Source of the DNA: Xiphias gladius
Lineage: Eukaryota; Chordata; Actinopteri; Istiophoriformes; Xiphiidae
Reading direction: 5' to 3'
Assembly: GCF_016859285.1 (NCBI RefSeq)
Contig: NC_053415.1
Coordinates: 4,546,001-4,610,000 of the forward strand
DNA length: 64,000 nt
Part shown: piece after piece, positions 55,901 through 64,000 of the stretch
Layout of the letters: every line of letters starts with the position of its first letter
How positions within the stretch are numbered: position 1 is the first letter of the stretch
Made by a program: the position numbers and the translations under genes
Notes under the pieces: model-generated
Databases searched by the model: none
Told to the model about the DNA's origin: nothing
The model's input: the letters and a program-made list of their open reading frames with translations, nothing else

Positions 55901-58900
55901 TGCGTCGAGGGGTTGTTGTATAAGAGCAGTGTATAGGCTGACAGAGCTTAGGGAAGAAAAGAACATTGACTGCAAAGACACATTGGAAAATACTATCCTT
56001 TACAGACACAAAGTGAATGGATTTTACATTCTTATTTTAAATAATGTTTAGATTTTAGTCTATAATTGTGGTTAAAAGTGTTCTGTTTTTTTTTTTCTTC
56101 TTTAAATCTTCCTTTGTCAATGTGAAAAGGTTGTTACTTCAGACATTCCCACAGAGAATCTACGCTGACTTAGCATTTCAATTTTTGGGCATGTTCAATT
56201 CATGGATTTGATTCCTTCCTTCTGTATGATCGAATCCCAAAAGCTTGGGTGAGCCACCCCATATAAAACCTTGGGCAGCCGCTCCCAAACATTAGCTCAG
56301 AAAAGCTGATTGTGTTCCCATTGTTGAGTGGTGAGCTGCTAATGTGAGAAAGGTGTTTGGTAATGAGAGTGAAACCCAGTCGAAAGACATGTTCAGACTC
56401 AACGCAATGTGAATGATCACCTTCTGTTATTCACCCAGATTTGACTGTTGGAATCCTTTTGCTGAGCTCTTGCTAGCAAGCAAAGTACATACCGACTGCA
56501 TATGTGTGAGTGACAAGTCAGGCTCAGACAGATTTAAAAATCTACCAGAACTGAAGCTCTTTTTGTTCCTTTCCTTATGTCTTTGTAGATTCGTGAAATT
56601 GACTCATACATGTGTCTACACCTCATTTAGCGCTGCATAATCTACAGGAAATCTGCATTTACTGCCACTTGAGTCTTTCCATTGACTTGGTAGGTAATTA
56701 CAGCACTTTAAAATCGGTCAGAACACACCCTAGCAGTTCAGATATTTGGCAGACCAAGCCAGAGATAAAGTAAGAGTGGACTGGGTCATGGGGAGAAAAG
56801 TGTGACTCCAATGCAACGTCCACGTTGCTATATCTGCCACTGTGTAAGTAGGAAATGGTTTGCTAACAGGTTAGCCGTATGAACCTGAAAAGCTGACAGT
56901 CTATTGACTTTGCTTCTGTTATAGCAACAGAGGGGCAGAGATGTAATGTATGTTAAGTACTTTTCACTGGTCTTGAGATAAAGTTGCTGTCTAAATGAAG
57001 TCCATGTACACACTGTCTACAGTTAGCTTGTTTTTTGTTCCTGTGCTGGGAGCAGTTCCCACCTGTGGTTCGACTGTATGCAGCATCGGTTTGGTTTTGG
57101 TGCGCCAGATAACTGAAACAGCATATGCTCAAAGTGGGATCAACAGTCCTTGTGACCATTCCACTATTAGTTATTTCAATCAATGTAAAAAATATTGCTT
57201 ATGGCTTGGTTTCCATAACAGTGAGTCAGAAGATTTTGGGGGACTTAAATGTATGTAGATCAAATTTACATCTTTAGTTATTAAAAAAAAAGGTAATTTT
57301 AAAAATAATTTTATAAAATTTTTCACATGTTTGGAGTCTGCCTTTGACAACTATTTATCTCTGCTCTCATTTTTGATTAGTTTCTGTCAAACCTTTAGGG
57401 GCAGACAACATTCAGATCGACTTACTCGATTTCTAGTTTGGTCAAGAAGGGTTTGGGAGGCTGAGGGTAGTCTCATTACCTGAAACAGCAAACTCTTCTG
57501 GGATAATGATTGAACTGGTGAGCTAGACTTTTAAGGTGGTTCAAAACTCTCATAGTTTTCTTTTGAATTCTCAGTTTTTGTGGGTTTTGGCCTAGTTCTT
57601 TCCTATGTGTGGGGTGTACTACAAAATACCCAAAAGAAAAAACATCCTGCACTGTACTGTAATCAGTACTTTTTGGCTGGACTGCAACAGAGGGCCCAGC
57701 CCCTCTAAACGCGAATGTCGCTGGGTGACTGTTTCTTTCAAAATTAATTGGCGCAAACACTTTCTATTACATCATCAGGGGTCTTTTACAGGCAGTATCG
57801 CCTTTGTCGCTAGAGTTACGAACTTTTCACACCCATTTACTGACTTTTCTCACAAAAGCACCTAGAGACCAATGTAGCGACTTTTTGACAAACCTCCGCT
57901 ACCTTCTGTAGAAAAGTCACCAGTATTGTCCCATGAGTGCAAGGTCTGGCTTTCCCTTCTGCAGCCACAACTCTATGCGTCTCATTCATTTGACCACACG
58001 GCAGCCAACATATACGTGAATAAGCTTCTAACTTTCTCTCTGAGTCTCTGAGTGATCATTTTAAGAGTAAATATAGCTGAAATCACAGCGCAGCCATTGT
58101 CTTTAACTCATGTGTGCCGTGTCAGACGATGTTGCAGTTCTAAAATCAGGATTTCAGCAGTGCAGAGCAGCAGCTTGGAAATGGCTTGGAAGTGACTGCT
58201 GTATAACATGTAGTCTCAGTGGGCAGTGTTTAAGTCACTATTTCATACTTGTTTCATTGTCTGACAACAGAAACAGAAAAACATGTAAATGAGAGCAACT
58301 TTATTGGGAATTCAGCTGGATTGAATCACTGTATGTGTAAGCACAGAGAGTAGGAGAGAAGCAAACAGATAAAGGGCGGTTCACCCATATACTAGGTTTT
58401 GACCTAGTCTTGTTATAAAAGGAAACAAGGTTTTGTTCAGTGCTTTTTATGTTACATAAAAGTTGATCAAACATATAGACTAATGGTAACACTTTCATGT
58501 TACACACCATGGTAACTATAACAACTATATTAAATCAATATTAAATCCAATCTAGGACAGCTTTGTGTCTGTCAGCTCCTAGTAGGTTTCATGTAACAAG
58601 CAGACCAACCTTTCGACATCAATAAAACTGCTGACTATGCCTCCTTAAGAAAATAATCCTCATTTCAGTTTGATGCCTGTCAAGTCCAGCTCTCTATCTT
58701 CCCCCATTTCTGAATTCCCACCAAAGTGTCAGACGGCAGGCGGGGGCTCTCCTGGGATTTGAAGATTTTTGATAAAGGTATGCGGTGAACTGAAAGTTAC
58801 CTGTCGTCCCATACTGCATTCCAGTGGATGTTTTAGCTGTGGGGAAACAGTGTGTCCTCTGTGCTGTGTCTCTGGGGAGGCCTATCGTTTCACTCCTACC

Positions 58901-61900
58901 TGCTGGCACTGACCTACACGTGGGCCGCAGAACAAGACCCTCTCTGTGTAGTTCCTCCGTGGCAAGGTGCCCAGTGTGTGCCTGACCCCAGAGAGGGCTG
59001 TGATGCCTCGGCAGAGTTAACCCCCGTCATCTTACCTTTTTAATACCAATTCACACAGGAATTTAACCTCTGGTGGACACTTCAGCATTTTATTTCAGAG
59101 TAGGAAGCTTCTTATTCACCTATTCTTCACACGACAGCCCTGGCAGAATATGTGTCAGCGAGATTATCGCTGTCGCTTGACGATGACATGTAGAGGATTC
59201 AGATAATAAGAGAAGATAGCAAATACAACGTTTGTGGCATTAGTTAACATAAGCTGAATCAATAGCAGGTGATTGTCTACTTACCTGCTTTTTTCTGTCT
59301 TGATGTGGTAAACATCTCCCATATTGCTCCCAGCAGGTTAAACAGCTCTGACCAGCAAATATCACTCGGCTTATCACACTTTTAAATGCCTTTCTGCTAC
59401 TTTGCATCTTCCCAACAAACTTCACAGTATTTGGATAATATGATCCAGTTACTTAATGACAAACTGCTGCAGAGCAGTGATGGAAGTTAAAATACATGTA
59501 CTTGGAGAGAATGAAGAAACTAGAAGAAAATATTTCTTTTCAATGATCAGGGCTGTTTCTCTACAATACCTTCTTATCAACCTCAGATGCATGTGGGACT
59601 TTGTATGTATGAATATATTTCAGAATGAAGCAGCAGACTTAAAGGAACACAAGTATGCAAACAGAAACAGTTTTGACCATTCAATTTACAACGATAAAGC
59701 AATACTTATGAACCGGAAAGGTTCTTTGAGATTAATGAAAGATGATCACCTAAAAATCCTCCAGATAGTGACCTAAAAACTCCAGCCGTTTGACGTGAAA
59801 ATATCTAATGTCGTGTTAATATACATCAGTTTATTTGTGCAAAAGCAAAGTGACATGTTTATTGCATTGACTCCTTACATCGGAATATTCAGAATGCTGT
59901 CCAGGAAGGTAGATGTGTGTATTAAATAGCAAAATTTGAGAAGAAATTCTTCAGCTCGCGCCAACAACTAGCTTGGAGTTGTCTAATAATTCGAGCCTTT
60001 TTATCCATTTTGGAAGTCAACGCCTTTACTTTCAATGCCTCGTGTTCAAAGGATGTGTGAATCCGATGAGCGGATATTTCTTTTCCAAACAGCCTTTGAA
60101 GACATTACTGATGCAGTGATGCGTAACGGTGCCCACAAAGCCTCTGGAACAAGAAGATAATGGGATATAAAAGGCGTTCATTGAGCTTCTTAACGTGTCT
60201 TTAATTCACTTGACAATGCACAGTGGATAGAATGTCAGTCAGAATGATAGATTAAGGCACAGTGCAACTGTATTTTCTCTCCAGAGTCACAGTTCTGTGC
60301 CCCTTTTCTTGGAATGTAAAGCAGAGGCCTAACTTCAACCTCCGCCTCAGACCTTGTGGCATCAGTGCAACATAATACACTCCGTTTAGCATTATACCAT
60401 CCAGCCTCTATGGCTTTGTGTACCCATGAATGTGGCCTTTATGGTGCAGTTTTGTTGATATTTCTCTATGTGTGGGGGGGGGTTTCTTGTCTTCTCCCTA
60501 ATACTTGGCAAAGCGATGTTGCATTCGCTCTTGGCAACGTCGAAATCCCACAAAGTCTCACTCTGGGGGCCTTTGTAGCCATTCACAACACTTCCGAGTG
60601 ATGGACAGGGAGCTTGGCTCTCCCAGGTTGCATCCCTTTTGCCTCAAAATGTGCCTTTTGTTGATATTTGTGGCTTCTCTTCTTCCCTGGGGTCTTTTCC
60701 ACCAAGGTCGGATGCCACAGGGCTCCAAGGGTAATTACTGTGACAGTGGAGCAGAAGTTAGGCTGGGCTACCCAGGTCGCCCAATCATGTTTTCATCATC
60801 GGGAGAATGTTTTTCTTTGGGGACCTAATAAATCCCCCCTTTGACATGCTGCATCTACAAGGAATACACATAGGAAGAAAGACCCAAGACTTTCTCTCTC
60901 TCTATTTTGCACCAATGCTTGTAACAAGCTGAGGCAGATCATTGTTGCTAGTTCGCCCTCACTGGTTTTTAAAAGGATAGGTTTGCACACTTAGACATTC
61001 CACTGTGGAGGAATTTCATAGGTATTTGCACTGGAATGTGGTCTCTTAGTGGACTAGGAGGGAAAACGTAATGGGCATTATGAAATGTAACCATAAAGTG
61101 TCTAATATTGTCACAGGCAAAGCTGTGTAGACAATAAAGGGTTCACTGAGACTAATCTTTGGGCAGTGACAACAATGCAGAGAATATTAAATGTTATGCA
61201 TTGTAAACACATTTATATGCTTTTTTTATTCATGTTTTTGGATAAAAAACCTTTTTGTGTCTCCAGTGCCCTCAACAAAACACAGGGGCAATAACAGTTG
61301 ATTGTTCTGTAGAGAAAATTTGTCATGCTGTTATTAGTATAACAGGTGTAGAAATTCAATAGCCCTCCAAAAAAAACCCCAAAACAACCCCCCCCCAAAA
61401 AAAAAAAAAAAACAGCACATGTTCCACGTTCCCGTCCTGATCCCTGTTAATGAGATCGGGTGTGTCACACCCTATGCACCAAGCAAAAGAATCTTTCATT
61501 AAATCACACTCTGGGACCTGATGCTCCACATGTGTTGCACGTGCCTGAAATCCTACGCAAGCATCACCGGCGCACCACACATTTATATCATTTACACAGA
61601 CTGGGAGTTCATTTACGGCAACCCCAAGGCTGTGTTCACACTATACTTAAAAATACACTGGTCCATTTTTTTCCTAGATGTAGGGTTGGGCATTAAGTTA
61701 TATATAACATGAGATGATAGGAATTTGTCTACATATTTAGTTATATCTTTTTATACTTAGGTGGCTTTCTCTGGTTGCATTTGTCCATTGCTGTAAATCT
61801 ATGAGCAGTGAGGCTTTATGAATGGCAATACTGGGTTTATAGGATTTCATGTCATGTGATGAAGAACCATGATTTGTCGGGTATTTGATTTTTTTTGAAA

Positions 61901-64000
61901 AACAGACATTACCACTTGCTATGAATTTCCATCTGTTGATTTAATGTTATCTTAATCAGTGTATAGTCAGCATCTTTACCAATAAGGAATTTTTTCCCAC
62001 TGCCAATTTATACCACATGATTTTGAGATACAGATTTACTACCAGACATATGCAGTCTAGCTTTAGCTTGTAATTTAATGCTTAGATAAGAATTTGCTAG
62101 GGTTGCTATGCCATTAAAGCTGATACCAATATTAATTTTTGATTTTAAAAAAATCTGGTAATGATTTATCAGCCAGTAGTATTTTTTTAACAATCGATCC
62201 TGATCCCTTAGATTTTTTTTTTTTTTTAAAGAATTGCGGTCAATAAGCATTGTAAACAGGACAACTTACAGTTTAAAAAATATACTTTCTGCTTTCTGGT
62301 AGACAAACTTTAAAAAAACAAACAAAAAAACGTTATCTGCCTACTTATAGACCACCACTAATGTATTGGCAATAAGCCAATATTGGCTGCTTTATTGGTC
62401 CAGCTCTTGTGTCAGGTTTTTACTATGTACACATGTGTCTTTGATTTTGATGTTTTTATATTTGTATGGGACAGAGACAAATGTATGTAACATCCTCAGT
62501 ATAAACAGTCATCAATGATGAGCTGCAATTAGGATTGCATAACTGCAGGATTAGGGTATTAAGTATAAATGCCTTTAGTGTTAATACAGATGTAGTTTCT
62601 TTGGTTCCACATGGACTTTCCCAGACAGCAAAAATAACATACCGAATTACCGAAATTGAGGGGTTTTACCCTTTAAGCCCACTTAATTTTAGATTACAGT
62701 AGTCACAGATGTTCTGAGAACATAATCTGCTACTTCTTTGCCTCCTGCATGCCTATCTGTCTTGGCAAGCCTTTAGGACACGACTCTGAAAATAGCCTGA
62801 ATACCTCCACGTGATTGAATTGCATTGTATTGTACTGTGTTGTTAAGGTCTGTTTATAACTGTTTACCACCTTGGACTGGAGGCGAATATTTCTGTGGGA
62901 ATGCACTTGATATATTACTTGTTAGCATTAGATTACGAAATTGACTCATAGTTAACATGTTACTTATTAAAAGTTTACCAACTTGACCTTCATGATATGG
63001 TAGGAAACTATTACAGGAAAGAGTTTGTCATAAAATGTGTGTTCATCATATACACTAACAAAAAGAGAATACATACTTATTCAAAAATTACTTATTCAAA
63101 AGTATGTACCTGTTTTTTGCGTGATCCCCATTCATTAAGATGGTGCCGCTCTTTATTTAGATAAAATATTTGCATTGTAAATAATATTGAATCCCAGGGG
63201 CACAATGATTTTACATAGTAGGTTAGTTGGGAAAAAATGCTCAAAATGTTTGCCTGATATATTTTATCTGTCCTGAAAGGTTGGGCTCTCTTGTCTGAGA
63301 TAACAGTAATGGATTTAACAGTCTGTAGTTAGATAAAGTGCCTTTAAACAGTACTGGATGAAGCCGAGAAAGCTGCTTTAATGGCTGCTTTATCAGTCAG
63401 CAGCTCCCTCCACTGCAAAACTGTTACTTATCCCTTCACAGGATAACATTCCTTTCTGAGAACTTTCACTTTTGTGGCACATTCATGAGATCGCGTTCTC
63501 ATTTTGTCCACTTGTCTCATATTACAGCTAAGCTCTACTGTAGCCAAGCCTTAAACACCTGCCATCTGCATTCTTAAATTCAGATTCTGAGATTAGTATT
63601 CACAGGATACCGTGCTTCCATGTTAGTCTTTCACATTATAAACAATGTGAGTTCCCAAACTGAGGCCCAGGGCTCATTCACCCATAAGGAATGTAAGCTG
63701 TCAAAAAGAGTTTGTATATTCGTTTTTGTATATTTGTTCATTGCGGGAAAGAAGTCTGATTAATATTATTTTGGGAGAAGCATTTTCATGTCACACATTA
63801 TTAATCCTAACCAGTCATGAACATATTCCACTTCTGCTTAGAGTTGCAAGAAGTAAAATCTTCATAAAACAGAAGCTTATACCAAAGATGGGTCAAACAG
63901 CATTTTTTCCAATTTTTTTTTTTTTTTAACAAGTTGTTGAAGTCCTGTCAGGTGCCAGACTCTAGAGGTCTTCATTGGTCCAAATCTGACACTGACCTGA
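52976..64000. other. Long gene-free stretch, probable first intron of the MGCTVS gene
   Basis: No further exon with recognisable protein similarity is found here. The longest open frames (about 100 codons, such as 59456-59776) show no domain and no good splice context. Short simple repeats occur: GT at 55674-55692, TA-rich at 54960-54990, a C-run and A-run at 61376-61412. A weak interspersed repeat may lie at 62090-62410. Large first introns like this often hold enhancers, but conservation cannot be judged from one sequence. Confidence 0.5.
62090..62410. repeat. Possible degraded interspersed repeat
   Basis: Text such as taaagctgataccaatatta, aatgatttatcagccagtag and ggcaataagccaatattggc, ending tggtccagctct, recalls a teleost repeat with alternating gatac/atatcgg motifs. 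The match is from memory and weak. Confidence 0.35.

Noticed and set aside
58852-59043. 63-codon frame as an exon of the downstream gene
   Set aside because: It lacks a convincing acceptor and donor pair and resembles no known protein.

Overview
The window is eukaryotic nuclear DNA from a ray-finned fish. Genes are split by GT-AG introns, the intergenic DNA is AT-rich, and several repeats look like families common in teleosts: Tc1-like transposons, tRNA-derived SINEs and short inverted-repeat MITEs. An acanthomorph (spiny-rayed) fish is my best guess from the repeats. This is inference; the species cannot be named from the sequence.

Five protein-coding genes can be rebuilt exon by exon, with every junction keeping phase. 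CNOT9 is on + (474-5103, 8 coding exons, 299 aa) and PLCD4 on + (11293-23302, 15 exons, 755 aa). ZNF142 is on - (33214-24489, 7 coding exons, about 1747 aa), BCS1L on + (34473-37347, 7 exons, 420 aa) and CYP27A1 on + (38499-49609, 9 exons, up to 545 aa). A likely sixth gene starts at 52850 (+) with a 42-codon exon beginning MGCTVS; the rest of it would lie past the window. The order CNOT9-PLCD4-ZNF142-BCS1L-CYP27A1 matches human 2q35, except that RNF25, STK36 and TTLL4, which sit between BCS1L and CYP27A1 in human, are not seen here.

Layout: CNOT9 promoter (1-473) and gene; a gene-free gap with repeats (6.1-11.2 kb); PLCD4 with a repeat-rich set of introns and a GC-rich island in intron 9; a tight tail-to-tail junction of PLCD4 and ZNF142 near 24.25 kb; ZNF142 with a decayed LINE fragment in one intron; a shared head-to-head promoter region of ZNF142 and BCS1L (33.6-34.47 kb); compact BCS1L; CYP27A1 with two large repeat-filled introns (MITE inside MITE, SINE inside Tc1); two more Tc1 remnants (50.3-51.8 kb); a CpG-rich promoter-like zone with microsatellites (52.0-52.97 kb); and 11 kb of apparent intron or intergenic DNA to the end.

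The genes do not form a pathway. CNOT9 is an mRNA-decay scaffold, PLCD4 a phosphoinositide phospholipase C, ZNF142 a nuclear zinc-finger protein, BCS1L a mitochondrial complex III chaperone and CYP27A1 a mitochondrial sterol hydroxylase. They are together because of conserved vertebrate synteny. I found no CRISPR, operon, viral gene or plainly new system. The most useful leads are the unidentified MGCTVS gene, the gene-order difference, the internal CpG-rich segment in PLCD4, the altered second EF-hand of PLCD4 and the nested transposons.
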